Program-made: the position numbers and the translations under genes
Shown here: piece by piece, positions 26,245-35,040 of the stretch
How positions within the stretch are numbered: position 1 is the stretch's first letter
Layout: each line of letters begins with the position of its first letter
The notes under the pieces: model-generated
Databases searched by the model: none
What the model was told of the DNA's origin: nothing
Seen by the model: the letters and a program-made list of their open reading frames with translations, nothing else
Source of the DNA: Lachnospiraceae bacterium
GTDB lineage: Bacteria > Bacillota > Clostridia > Lachnospirales > Lachnospiraceae
Length of the DNA: 64,000 nucleotides
NCBI GenBank assembly: GCA_022647575.1
Contig: JALCKY010000001.1
Span: 124,001-188,000 of the forward strand
Direction: 5' to 3'

Positions 26245-26664
26245 TTATAATGCAACGGCTACCATGCCCTTAAGGTCGTCCGGCAGCTCGCTCTGGTCCA
26301 TGGAAATGCTGAGTGTCATATCTACATCAAACTCCGAAGAGATTTTATCCATTTTCTTAATGATGTCGGGAACATCCTCCGCCCTGACATCATCCAGTTT
26401 CAGAAGTCCGTCCAGATAAAGGATTTCAATATCGCTGTTCTGGGAAATGATTCCGCAGATGAATCCGATAAGCTGTTCTCCCGTGGTCAGCGGGAAACGC
26501 GAAGCATCGACAAGCCTGATCCGGTTGTTCAATTCATACATATGACGCATGCTCTGGTCGATATAGACCACATCGCCCTTTGCACTTCTGATCTGTTCAT
26601 TGACCCTGTCGAGAAGCACTTTTGTCTTGCCTTTCCCCTTATTACCCACAATCAAGTGAACCAT
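26245..26664 (-). CDS. Small P-loop ATPase-like protein of unknown function
   Basis: A 139-residue protein with Walker A-like VGNKGKGKTKVLL at the extreme N-terminus and a Walker B-like hydrophobic strand ending in Asp (IEILYLDGLL). I recognise it as a conserved clostridial protein often mislabelled as a PilT-like ATPase; no activity is known to me. A strong GGAGG lies before the ATG, and a promoter (TTGTTT-N17-TATAAT) lies upstream. It heads the cluster leading to the HlyD-like gene, yggS and sepF. Confidence 0.75.
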   Translation of the reverse strand: MVHLIVGNKGKGKTKVLLDRVNEQIRSAKGDVVYIDQSMRHMYELNNRIRLVDASRFPLTTGEQLIGFICGIISQNSDIEILYLDGLLKLDDVRAEDVPDIIKKMDKISSEFDVDMTLSISMDQSELPDDLKGMVAVAL

Positions 26665-26710
26665 CGCAGTGTCCTCCTTTGAGCGGCATCATCCCGGCCG
26701 TTCTTATCTA

Positions 26711-26739
26711 ATTATAGATGAAGCAGATATAAAAAACAA
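26711..26739 (-). promoter_or_regulatory. Promoter for the P-loop gene cluster
   Basis: Minus strand TTGTTT (26734-26739), 17-bp spacer, TATAAT (26711-26716). Its -35 overlaps the T-run of the dacF terminator. Confidence 0.65.
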
Positions 26740-26766
26740 GGGTAAAGCGGATTTCGCACGACCCTT
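26731..26766 (-). terminator. Terminator after dacF
   Basis: Minus-strand stem AAGGGT...ACCCTT with an inner GCG/CGC pair, followed by TTGTTTTTT. Confidence 0.72.
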
Positions 26767-26786
26767 TTCCAAACAAATTTTCCCCG

Positions 26787-27797
26787 TCAGCTGTTGATCT
26801 GCGAAAGAATGCTGTTCATGTCGGTATAGAGGGCATCCTTATTGGCCGCTTTGACGATGACCGCGATATAAGGCTGTCCGTAGGCATTCTGTGCCGTCAG
26901 GGCAAGGCAGCTTCCTGCGGAGGAAGTCGTTCCCGTCTTGCCTCCGAGGACGGTCACATTTCTCGGAGCCTGGGCATCCCCCGTCAGATAATGATCCGTG
27001 GAATCGAGCGTCACGGTCTTCGCATTTCCGTCCTTGTCGGAGTAGCTGAGTTCATAGACGGACACCTGCATCATGCTGGTAAACTCATCGTATTTGAGCG
27101 CCTCGTTCAGCATCAGGTAAATATCATAGACCGTGGTGTAATGGTTCTCGTCCTGAAGACCGGTCGGATTCATGAAATGAGTCCCGGTCGCCCCGATGGC
27201 CGCTGCTTCTTCGTTCATCATGTCGACGAACTTCGCCTGCGTGCCGCCGATGTGCCGTGCGATGGCCTGAGCCGCATCATTTCCGGAATGGACAATCAGC
27301 CCGTACAGAAGCTCGTTCATCTTGACCTGGTCGCCGATCTGAAAACCGACCACCTGCGAGCCGGCTTCCAGCTCAAGGTCTTCCCAGGTGATGGTGACGA
27401 CATCGTCCATGTTCCCGTACTTCAGGGCCAGGATGACCGTCATCAGCTTGGTGATGCTGGCCGGATAAATCTTGTCATACATGTTTTTTGAAAAGAGGAT
27501 GCTGCGGTCATGCAGGGAAAACAGTGCTCCGCTTTCATTTCCCTGCAGGGAAATGCTGCTGTTGGCTGTGTTGTCTTCTCCCACGCACAGGTTCCTGCTG
27601 AAGGAAGCCTCCGTCTGCATGGCTGTCTCATTCGTGGAGGTATAGGCCAGATCCTTGTTGCTGTACGGCATGACCATCTCAAGGTTATTGAGGGTCCTGA
27701 GCGCATACACTCCGAAGCCGCCGAGGGCAAGAGATGCCGCCAGCACGAAAATCAGGACAGCCGTCAGGAGAACCTTTTTATTCTTATGCCCGCTCAC
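26787..27797 (-). CDS. dacF: D-alanyl-D-alanine carboxypeptidase
   Basis: Low-molecular-weight penicillin-binding protein (S11 family) trimming the terminal D-Ala of peptidoglycan stem peptides. The 336-residue protein has an N-terminal membrane segment (LLTAVLIFVLAASLALGGF) and the three active-site motifs: SITK, SGN in IVHSGNDAAQ, and KTG in GGKTGTTSSAG. The C-terminal PBP5-like beta domain is missing. The start is GTG at 27797 after GGAGG; the gene overlaps the rodA end by 14 bases. It closes the radC-mre-mrdA-rodA cluster. Confidence 0.93.
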   Translation of the reverse strand: MSGHKNKKVLLTAVLIFVLAASLALGGFGVYALRTLNNLEMVMPYSNKDLAYTSTNETAMQTEASFSRNLCVGEDNTANSSISLQGNESGALFSLHDRSILFSKNMYDKIYPASITKLMTVILALKYGNMDDVVTITWEDLELEAGSQVVGFQIGDQVKMNELLYGLIVHSGNDAAQAIARHIGGTQAKFVDMMNEEAAAIGATGTHFMNPTGLQDENHYTTVYDIYLMLNEALKYDEFTSMMQVSVYELSYSDKDGNAKTVTLDSTDHYLTGDAQAPRNVTVLGGKTGTTSSAGSCLALTAQNAYGQPYIAVIVKAANKDALYTDMNSILSQINS

Positions 27798-28947
27798 TTC
27801 GGATTCCTCCCATGCGGACGGCTTCGCTTGCCAGCCGGATCTTGTTCTGAAGTCCTACATTGAGTACGATTCCCATGCCGATGTAAAGGCTGACCAGGGA
27901 GGACAGACCGTAGCTGACAAAAGGCAGGGGCGTTCCCGTATTCGGGAAAAGTCCGACTGCCACCGCAATATTGATAAAGCTCTGTATGGAAATGACCGAC
28001 GCCATTCCGCAGCAGATGATCCGCCCCGAAAGGTCTTTGGCCCGCCGGCTCATCAGCAGGCATTCCAGTACAATCAGCAGAAGCAGGATCACGATTCCCG
28101 CACTTCCGAAAAAGCCCAGCTCCTCTCCCGCTACCGCGAAAATAAAGTCTGTCTGAATCTCGGGAATGAAGTTTCCCTTATTGGCAGAGGAAACGTCGCT
28201 GTTGTTGAGTCCCTTTCCGGTCAGCTCGCCGGAACCGATTGCCGTAACCGAATTCTTCTGCTGCGAGTTGGCATCCGTATATTCGTCGCTGTCCGGGTAA
28301 AGGAATGCCATGATGCGTTCCCGCTGATAATCGTTGATTTTGATGATGCCCTGGTTCGGCTGGATAATGATGGAAATGACGATGGCCCCTCCGGCGATCA
28401 GGATTGCCAGAAACGGCAGCAGGATCTTGTAGCTGAGGCCCGCCACGTAGTACATCAGAAGGAAAACGACCGCGATCGTGATGGTGTTCTTAAGGTCCGG
28501 CTCTTTATAGATCAGGACCAGAGGGAACCCGATCAGGATCAGCAGGCGCAGAAGGATCTTCGGCCTGTTGATTTCATTTTCATGGACCATCATGTACTTG
28601 GCAAAAAACAGGACAAGGAAAATCTTGGCGATCTCGACCGGCTGGAAGGTCGTAAACCCGAGGTCGATCCAGCGCTGGGCTCCGTGGGACGCCCAGCCGA
28701 TGGCCAGGACGACCAGGAGAAGGACGATGTTGAGTCCATAGATGATCCAGTAAAAATCCAGGATCCATGAAAAATCGACGATGGAGAAAACAGCCATGAA
28801 GGCAAGGCCCAGGATCACTCCGGCCAGCTGGCGCATCTGCAGGGATGAATCCGCAGAGCCCACCAGGAGAACACCCAGGGAACTGAGCGCTGCCAGCCAG
28901 AGAACCAGCCTGAAATTGTAGTCTTTTATTTTATAACGTTTTATCAT
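27784..28947 (-). CDS. rodA: Peptidoglycan polymerase RodA (SEDS family)
   Basis: SEDS glycosyltransferase that polymerises glycan strands for side-wall growth with PBP2. Polytopic, 387 residues, with the family signatures EPDLKNTI in a hydrophobic context, the ERIMAFLYP segment and NTGTPLPFVSYGLSSL near the C-terminus. It follows the PBP2 gene directly, which assigns it to elongation (RodA) rather than division (FtsW). Confidence 0.93.
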   Translation of the reverse strand: MIKRYKIKDYNFRLVLWLAALSSLGVLLVGSADSSLQMRQLAGVILGLAFMAVFSIVDFSWILDFYWIIYGLNIVLLLVVLAIGWASHGAQRWIDLGFTTFQPVEIAKIFLVLFFAKYMMVHENEINRPKILLRLLILIGFPLVLIYKEPDLKNTITIAVVFLLMYYVAGLSYKILLPFLAILIAGGAIVISIIIQPNQGIIKINDYQRERIMAFLYPDSDEYTDANSQQKNSVTAIGSGELTGKGLNNSDVSSANKGNFIPEIQTDFIFAVAGEELGFFGSAGIVILLLLIVLECLLMSRRAKDLSGRIICCGMASVISIQSFINIAVAVGLFPNTGTPLPFVSYGLSSLVSLYIGMGIVLNVGLQNKIRLASEAVRMGGIRSERA

Positions 28948-28960
28948 AATCTTCTTTCCG

Positions 28961-31855
28961 TCAGTCGACCTGTCCGGTCGTTACGTTCTGCGTCATCGCT
29001 TTTCCGGTCAGGATCGAGGAAGGATCCGTCAGGTTGAAGTAATACATCAGGATGTCTTTCGCCGCCATGATCGCATTGGTCGAGGAATAGCCGTTTCCGA
29101 TACGGACTGCCATGGAGATCTGCGGAGCCTCATACGGAGCATAGCAGATGAACAGGGCATGCGACGGACGCGTCTTGGATTCCTGCGCCGTTCCGGTCTT
29201 GCCGGCCACATTGATGGCAAGGTCCGAATACTCCGCCTTGCTCTCGATAACCGCCCGCATGCCGGTATGGATGATATCCCAGGTGCTGTTTGAAATGTTG
29301 AGCTTGCTCAGGACCGTCGGAGAATAATCCTTGATCAGGTTTCCGTTGGTATCCGTGGTCTTGTCGATGAGGGAAATATTATAGCTGGTCCCGCTGCTTG
29401 CGATGGTCGTCACATACCTGGCCAGCTGCGTGGTCGTATAGGCATGGGTGCCCTGTCCGATTGCAGACTGGATGGCATACTGATCGGAGACCTGCGGATC
29501 CGCTTCCGGAATTTCGATGCCGGACGGCTGATCCATATTGTACATCTTCGCGTAATTCTGCAGCTTGCTCAGGGAAAGGGAATCGGACCATACGCCGTCT
29601 TCGGTAAGTCCCAGCTGGTAAGCCACATTGCAGAAGAAGACGTTGCAGGAATTCTGGATGCCGCCGACGACATTGAGCGGTCCGTGCCCGGTTTTCAGCC
29701 AGCAGGAAAGAGGCGTTTCCGTCAGGTTGAAGACGCCGGTGCAGTTGAAGATCGTACTGGCATTGATGGCGCCTTCCTCCAGTCCTGCCGTAGCCGTGAT
29801 CAGCTTGAATGTGGAGCCGGGAGCCGTCTCCTGCTGCGTCGCTTTATTGTAGAACGGCTTCGACTTGTCGTTGGCCAGCTTGTTGTAATAGGAAACATCC
29901 ATGCTGTTGGCCAGCTTGTTGTTGTCGTAGCCCGGATAAGTCACGCAGGCCAAAATCTCGCCGTTATTCGGATCCGTAATGACCGCCGAACCGGAGCAGG
30001 GATCGAGCGCCAGCATCGCCGGGGTAATTTCCAGATCATCGATCTTCGACAGGATCAGATTGAAATTCGAGATTTTCTGGTTCTGGTAATCATCAAAGGA
30101 ATCATCGTTTTTATTGAGGACGCCCTGGTCATAGAGCACGTTGATGAGCTCATTCGGCGTGATCCGTTCTGCAAAGAGAAGGTACTTGTAGAGGATTTTT
30201 CCGAACGCGCGATCCGTGGAAAGATACTGGCCGATATAATCCGAGAGAGCCGCATAGATATCATCCGATCCCAGATAGGTATCGGAAGCCGAGAAGGATG
30301 TGATGTCGATCCAGTTCTGGCTGGCCGCATAAGTCAGGTATTCCTTCATGCTGATGCTCTCGTCCCGCGTCCAGGCAAGATAGGTTGCATCCGTCTTGTC
30401 GATGGCCGAGCTGTTCAGGATGCCCGTGTCGGTCGTCAGCAGGTCATTGACGATATAGCTTTCATATTCCTTCTGTTCATCAGACAGCTGGTTGTAGGGA
30501 AGCGGAGAATCTCCGGTCAGCTGGTCTTTGATCCAGGCAAATACTTCAGTCTGCTTCTGCTCATAGGCCTGCTCCAGCAGCACCTCGTTCGGCGATGCAT
30601 CCGCTGCCGTGAAATGAGTCGTGTCAATGACGCTGTTGTCAATCAGCGCATTGTAGACATCGTAGACCGGGATCCGGATATTCGCCGTATCGGTCACGGT
30701 CGAAGTATCGAATTCCTTCTGGTCGACAATGACGGTTTTCAGGATGCCGGCGATTCTCTGTTCCAGGATCTGATAAGCCGCCTCCTGGAGATCCTTGTCA
30801 ATCGTCAGATACACGTCGTTGCCGGCCTGCGCCTGGATGACGGAACTCTCGTCGACTTCCAGGACTCTCCCCAGATTGTCGACGTAGACCGTCTGCTGTC
30901 CGTCGCTGCCCTGCAGCGTCGTTTCCATGACTTTTTCAATGCCGGATTTGCCGACGATGGAAGTGCTTGTATATTTGGAGTTCTGCGCCTGGAGGGTCGC
31001 CAGTTCATCCGCAGAGACTTTGCCGGTGTAGCCGATAATGGAGGCAAAGGCTTCGGGATCCGTGTAGACGCGGTTGGAATCTTCCACGATATCGATGCCC
31101 GTCAGCTCATCCTTCTTCTCCTGCAGCTCGGCGACAGAATCATCCGAAATTTCCGTGGCGATGGTGATCGGGACATATTTCTGGTAGCTGGTCGTAAAAA
31201 GCTCATAGCGGATGTACGTGATGTCCAGGATTTCCTGCTTGGTCAGATCCGACGGAAGTCCGACGGAGGACAGTTCGCTGTCCGTGTATGGCTTTTCGGT
31301 CCGCTGGATGGCAAAACGCTTTTCACTGACCAGATAGGCCATCATGGTGTCCGCACTGGCATTGGCCTGTTCGTCGGTCAGGTTCTCGATTTTTGCCTGG
31401 CCGTATACGTCGGCTTTGAAACGCTGAAGCGTCGTGCCGGTTACGTTGTAGCTGTAGTTGCCGTTCGCGTCCAGGACAATATGGAAATCGTTCCCGAGCG
31501 AATCGCCGTGGGACAAAAGGATCTGCTCAATCTTGTAGGCTTCGGAATTCAGCGCCAGCGCTTTCTGCCGGTTGGTGCTGTAGGAGCCGGAGTCCGTAAT
31601 CGTCAGGCTGTAGGAAAGCTTGTTGGTCGCCAGGATATTGCCGTTGCGGTCATATATGTTTCCCCTGGTGCTTTTCAGGGTCAGCGTCTTCGTTGTCTTC
31701 ATGCTGAAATTGTTGCGGTAATTCTCCCCGTTGATGATCTGCAGGTCATACAGCCTGCGGATGAGGATGAAAGCAAGCACGACGAATAGAACGGCCAGGA
31801 TGGTGGAGCGTCCGATTTTTGCTTTTTTCAGCCACTTCTTCAGCTTTTTACCCAT
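28961..31855 (-). CDS. mrdA: Penicillin-binding protein 2 with large insertion
   Basis: Class B transpeptidase partnering RodA. Membrane anchor at about residues 18-34, dimerisation region with STRGNIYDRNGNILATN, and transpeptidase motifs STFK near residue 679 (GSTFKLITA), SCN near 733 (NSCNVFF) and KTG near 884 (AGKTGTAQES). The protein has 964 residues. Between TIDKDLQEAAY (about 350) and GSAVITDPNNGEIL (about 620) lies an insertion of about 255 mostly helical, polar residues not seen in ordinary PBP2. Overlaps mreD by 16 bases. Confidence 0.93.
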   Translation of the reverse strand: MGKKLKKWLKKAKIGRSTILAVLFVVLAFILIRRLYDLQIINGENYRNNFSMKTTKTLTLKSTRGNIYDRNGNILATNKLSYSLTITDSGSYSTNRQKALALNSEAYKIEQILLSHGDSLGNDFHIVLDANGNYSYNVTGTTLQRFKADVYGQAKIENLTDEQANASADTMMAYLVSEKRFAIQRTEKPYTDSELSSVGLPSDLTKQEILDITYIRYELFTTSYQKYVPITIATEISDDSVAELQEKKDELTGIDIVEDSNRVYTDPEAFASIIGYTGKVSADELATLQAQNSKYTSTSIVGKSGIEKVMETTLQGSDGQQTVYVDNLGRVLEVDESSVIQAQAGNDVYLTIDKDLQEAAYQILEQRIAGILKTVIVDQKEFDTSTVTDTANIRIPVYDVYNALIDNSVIDTTHFTAADASPNEVLLEQAYEQKQTEVFAWIKDQLTGDSPLPYNQLSDEQKEYESYIVNDLLTTDTGILNSSAIDKTDATYLAWTRDESISMKEYLTYAASQNWIDITSFSASDTYLGSDDIYAALSDYIGQYLSTDRAFGKILYKYLLFAERITPNELINVLYDQGVLNKNDDSFDDYQNQKISNFNLILSKIDDLEITPAMLALDPCSGSAVITDPNNGEILACVTYPGYDNNKLANSMDVSYYNKLANDKSKPFYNKATQQETAPGSTFKLITATAGLEEGAINASTIFNCTGVFNLTETPLSCWLKTGHGPLNVVGGIQNSCNVFFCNVAYQLGLTEDGVWSDSLSLSKLQNYAKMYNMDQPSGIEIPEADPQVSDQYAIQSAIGQGTHAYTTTQLARYVTTIASSGTSYNISLIDKTTDTNGNLIKDYSPTVLSKLNISNSTWDIIHTGMRAVIESKAEYSDLAINVAGKTGTAQESKTRPSHALFICYAPYEAPQISMAVRIGNGYSSTNAIMAAKDILMYYFNLTDPSSILTGKAMTQNVTTGQVD

Positions 31856-32367
31856 ACGCTTCCGCTCCCTTCCTTCTCTTTCTCAGCAAGTGAATGATTG
31901 ATCTTGTAAATGATCCTGTAAAGGATAATCGTGATCAGGACCGTATACACGATTTCGGGCATGATGACAGAAGTCAGATAGCCCCAGAAATTGATGCGGC
32001 CTCTGAGCAGGAAACGGCTCACATAGACGATGAATCCGTAGACAAAATCGCTGACGGCTGTCAGGATCAGGGGGACCTTGATATCCTCATCGTAATACAC
32101 CTGACTGAAGAAGCCGCAGCCGTATCCGATGTACATGTAGACCAGCGCATAGAATCCGAAGATCGTCCCGTAGAAGAGATCGATCAGGATCCCGCAGATA
32201 AAGCCTGTCAGAAGTCCCTCTTTCTTCCCCTGCATGAAGGCAATGGAAACGGTCAGGATCAGCAGCAGATTGGGCACAGTCGAAGCGATCTGCAGGGATT
32301 TGAAAACGGTCGTCTGCAGAAGGAAAAGGACCCAGATCATGATGAAAATGATGATTTTCCTTTTCAA
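31840..32367 (-). CDS. mreD: Rod shape-determining protein MreD
   Basis: Small polytopic membrane protein of the elongasome, 175 residues, with five or so hydrophobic segments beginning IIIFIMIWVLFLLQTTVF and the family-typical PNLLLILTVSIAFMQGKKEGLLTGF. The start is TTG at 32367, with AAAGGAG nine bases upstream and immediately after the mreC stop. Identification rests on hydrophobicity, that motif and position between mreC and the PBP2 gene. Confidence 0.92.
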   Translation of the reverse strand: MKRKIIIFIMIWVLFLLQTTVFKSLQIASTVPNLLLILTVSIAFMQGKKEGLLTGFICGILIDLFYGTIFGFYALVYMYIGYGCGFFSQVYYDEDIKVPLILTAVSDFVYGFIVYVSRFLLRGRINFWGYLTSVIMPEIVYTVLITIILYRIIYKINHSLAEKEKEGSGSVWVKS

Positions 32368-33225
32368 TCAGGAGTTCTCCTTTGTCTGTTTCAGCTCGGT
32401 GATGACAAGGACCTCCCTCAGGTTCTTGAAGTTGGCAACCGGTACGATCGTGCCGGATTTCGTCAGATTGTTCGTATCCTGCACGACATCGCTGACATAG
32501 CCGATCAGAATGCCTGTCAGGAATTTGGAGCTGATATTGGAAGTCACGACGGCATCGCCTTCCTTGACATGATTGTCCGTATCTGACAGCTGGATAAAGT
32601 CGATCTTTCCCTGGTCCATTTCCAGAAGGGAGCCCGTGACCGTGCAAGTCTGCGACGTATCGGCAAGCATGGCGCTGACGTTGCTCTCGTCATCGATGAT
32701 GGAGCGCACCTGCGCCCAGTTGTTCCCGACTTCCGTCACGATGCCGATGAGTCCGCCCTGGCCGATAACGTTCATGTCGACGGAAAGACCGTCTGCCTTG
32801 CCCTTGTTGATGACGAATGTACTGTACCAGTTGCCCGGATCCTTGGAAATCACTTCCGCTGCAACGGTATCGTATTCCGAGTATTTCTGCCCGAGCTTAT
32901 ACAGTTCCTGAAGGCGTTCCAGTTCCGACTGGGACTGGATCAGTTCGTTGTTCTGGCTGGTCAGCTCGTCGACTTTTTTCTGAAGCTGGGCATTCTCCTC
33001 GCTCAGCGCGGCGACATCCTGGAAACCAGCCGCCTTGGAAGTCATCCAGGCACCGATATCGTTGATTCCGTTCTGAAAAGGCGTAATCACATAGCCGGCT
33101 ATGCTGCGGAACGGAGTGGAAATCCGGTCCGACGAAAAGGTTGCCAGGATCAGGCCGACGCAGATGATCGTCATGATGATGAGCAGACCTTTGCTGTTCA
33201 GTTTGAAATTCCTTTTTTTGTTCAT
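32368..33225 (-). CDS. mreC: Rod shape-determining protein MreC
   Basis: MreC links MreB to PBP2 outside the membrane. The 285-residue protein has a membrane segment near residues 12-28, a coiled coil (about 65-110; SEENAQLQKKVDELTSQNNEL) and a beta-barrel region with VIGQGGLIGIVTEVG and SNISSKFLTGILIGYV. The start overlaps the mreB stop as ATGA. Confidence 0.95.
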   Translation of the reverse strand: MNKKRNFKLNSKGLLIIMTIICVGLILATFSSDRISTPFRSIAGYVITPFQNGINDIGAWMTSKAAGFQDVAALSEENAQLQKKVDELTSQNNELIQSQSELERLQELYKLGQKYSEYDTVAAEVISKDPGNWYSTFVINKGKADGLSVDMNVIGQGGLIGIVTEVGNNWAQVRSIIDDESNVSAMLADTSQTCTVTGSLLEMDQGKIDFIQLSDTDNHVKEGDAVVTSNISSKFLTGILIGYVSDVVQDTNNLTKSGTIVPVANFKNLREVLVITELKQTKENS

Positions 33226-34235
33226 TTCCTGTTCCTAACCGGGCTGGCCCATTTATAAAGGCTCTTATGTGTAATCAGTTCCTGCAGCCCCCTGATCGTG
33301 CACAGATCATAATAAGAGGAAAGATTGATCCTGCATCCGATATAATCCTTGAAGAACACATCGATTTCCTGAATCCTGGTCGAGCCGCCTGTCAGGTAGA
33401 TTCCCTCATTCCTGACGCATTCGGCAATCTGCGGAGGCATTCTTTCCAGAAAGTCCCTGATCTCTTCAGCCAGGACCTTCATCTGGGACGTGACGGCATC
33501 GTTGACGATCGCAGAAGATACGATTCCTTCCCTCGGAAGGCCGGACAGCGTATTGAGTCCGACGATTTTCCGCGCTTCCTTCTCTTCTTTTCCGAAGGAG
33601 GCCAGAACGGCTTTCAGTCTTCTTGCCGTCCGGTGTCCGATCAGCAGATTGTTCTTCCGGCGGATGATGTCGCAGATGGATTCGTTCATCTGCTGCCCGC
33701 CGATCGGAACGCTCTTGCTGATGATGACCTGTTCATTGGCAATGACGGAAATATCCGTATTCTGCGCCCCGATGTTGACGATCATCGTGCCGTGCGTCTT
33801 CGTCAGCGGAATCCCCAGGGCAATGGCATCGCAGATCGGCCGGTCCACCAGGAAGACCCTCGGATTCTTCAGGCCGCCTGCCATGCTGATGGCATAATAG
33901 GCCCGCTGCTCGATTTCGGAGCGGTTGGTCGGCGCTGAAAAATAAATCACCGGTCCGTGTCCGATATGACGGTCCATTTTCCGCAGGAGCGTATGCAGCA
34001 CGACTTCGACCTTGTCGATATCCGAGATGGATCCCTCGGTGACCGGACTGACCACCTCGATATTCGGAGGCGTCTTCTCGAACATCTCAAACGCATCATT
34101 TCCGACTGCCAGTACGCGTTCTCCGTCAAGAATCGCGACCATGTCTTTCTCTATTAAAGTCTGATTCTTCTTCAGGCTGTAGATCTTGATTTCGCTTGTG
34201 CCCAGATCCACGCCGAAGACATTATTTCCCAGCAT
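33222..34235 (-). CDS. mreB: Divergent MreB-like actin
   Basis: Actin-like cytoskeletal protein, 337 residues, scaffold for cell elongation. The first phosphate loop (VFGVDLGTSEIKIYSL) is present but altered, and the second, normally DIGGGTT, reads VNIGAQNTDISV. VPIGGQQMNESICDIIRR matches the following MreB motif. The adenosine-site glycine motif near the C-terminus reads YLTGGSTRIQEID. The position before mreC-mreD supports the name. The loss of the acidic residue in phosphate-2 suggests altered or weak ATP hydrolysis. A second, canonical mreB elsewhere is possible. Confidence 0.87.
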   Translation of the reverse strand: MLGNNVFGVDLGTSEIKIYSLKKNQTLIEKDMVAILDGERVLAVGNDAFEMFEKTPPNIEVVSPVTEGSISDIDKVEVVLHTLLRKMDRHIGHGPVIYFSAPTNRSEIEQRAYYAISMAGGLKNPRVFLVDRPICDAIALGIPLTKTHGTMIVNIGAQNTDISVIANEQVIISKSVPIGGQQMNESICDIIRRKNNLLIGHRTARRLKAVLASFGKEEKEARKIVGLNTLSGLPREGIVSSAIVNDAVTSQMKVLAEEIRDFLERMPPQIAECVRNEGIYLTGGSTRIQEIDVFFKDYIGCRINLSSYYDLCTIRGLQELITHKSLYKWASPVRNRK

Positions 34236-34250
34236 ATTTAACCCGTTTTC

Positions 34251-34970
34251 CTAAAGGAGGCCTCTCTCCGCAAAGCTGACATACCGGCGATCTCCGATGA
34301 CGACGTGGTCAAGAAGCCTGATTTCCAGAAGCTCGCCTGCTCTTTTCATTTTTTCGGTAATCTTCCTGTCTTCGGAACTCGGCTCCGGATCCCCGCTCGG
34401 ATGATTGTGAAGCAGGATCACGCTGACGGCCCTGTGCTTCAGGGCTTCCATGAAAACTTCCCGCGGCGAGATCAGGGAGGCGTTGACCGTTCCGACCGTC
34501 ATCAGCTTTTCGCCGATCAGATGTCCCTTGGTGTCCAGCATCATCAGAATCAGGTTTTCCCGTTCTTCGTGCCGCAGCCTTTCCATGAAATAGTCTGCAA
34601 TCGTCTCGGGTCTTGTGAATGACAGATCCCTTCTGGCCCGGTAAGTCGATATCCTCCGTGACAGTTCGCCGACGCAGAGGATCTGAACCGCCTTGACTTC
34701 CCCGATTCCCGGAACCGTCATCAGTTCATCTGCCGTCAGATGGCAGATGCCCAGAAGGCCGCTGTCGCCCTGAGACAGTTTCAGGATCTTTTCGGAAAGA
34801 TCCATCACGCCTGTTCCTTTTGTACCTGTTCGGAGAATGACAGCCAGAAGCTGTGCGTCAGACAGCGACGACGGGCCATGCCTCAGACACCTTTCATAAG
34901 GTCTGTCGACATCGCCTGTTTCTTTGAGAAAAAGTCTTTTCAATGCCCTGCTTTCTCTCTTTAAAGACAC
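34251..34970 (-). CDS. radC: RadC family JAB/MPN-domain protein
   Basis: RadC-type protein of 239 residues. An N-terminal helix-hairpin-helix region (TVPGIGEVKAVQIL) precedes a JAMM metalloprotease-like domain with LLHNHPSGDPEPSSED. The role in DNA repair is disputed for the family. The first possible start is GTG at 34970, very close to GGGGAG; a TTG eight codons later is an alternative. Next to mreB, as in many bacteria. Confidence 0.92.
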   Translation of the reverse strand: MSLKRESRALKRLFLKETGDVDRPYERCLRHGPSSLSDAQLLAVILRTGTKGTGVMDLSEKILKLSQGDSGLLGICHLTADELMTVPGIGEVKAVQILCVGELSRRISTYRARRDLSFTRPETIADYFMERLRHEERENLILMMLDTKGHLIGEKLMTVGTVNASLISPREVFMEALKHRAVSVILLHNHPSGDPEPSSEDRKITEKMKRAGELLEIRLLDHVVIGDRRYVSFAERGLL

Positions 34971-34994
34971 ACTCCCCTGAATCGTGCAGGTTTT

Positions 34995-35023
34995 ATCTTA
35001 ACACAGGGCAGGTGCCTTTTCAA
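34995..35023 (-). promoter_or_regulatory. Promoter for radC-mre cluster
   Basis: Minus strand TTGAAA (35018-35023), 17-bp spacer, TAAGAT (34995-35000). Confidence 0.65.
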
Positions 35024-35040
35024 GGGCGCCGCCCGAACGT

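Noticed and set aside
29444..31789. 781-codon open frame on + opposite the PBP2 gene
   Set aside because: It is a shadow of the codon bias of the real - strand gene; no ribosome site, no recognisable domain. The same holds for 38875-40263 and 51944-53548.
34251..34970. radC as part of a mobile island
   Set aside because: It lies directly before mreBCD with its own promoter, the normal chromosomal setting.
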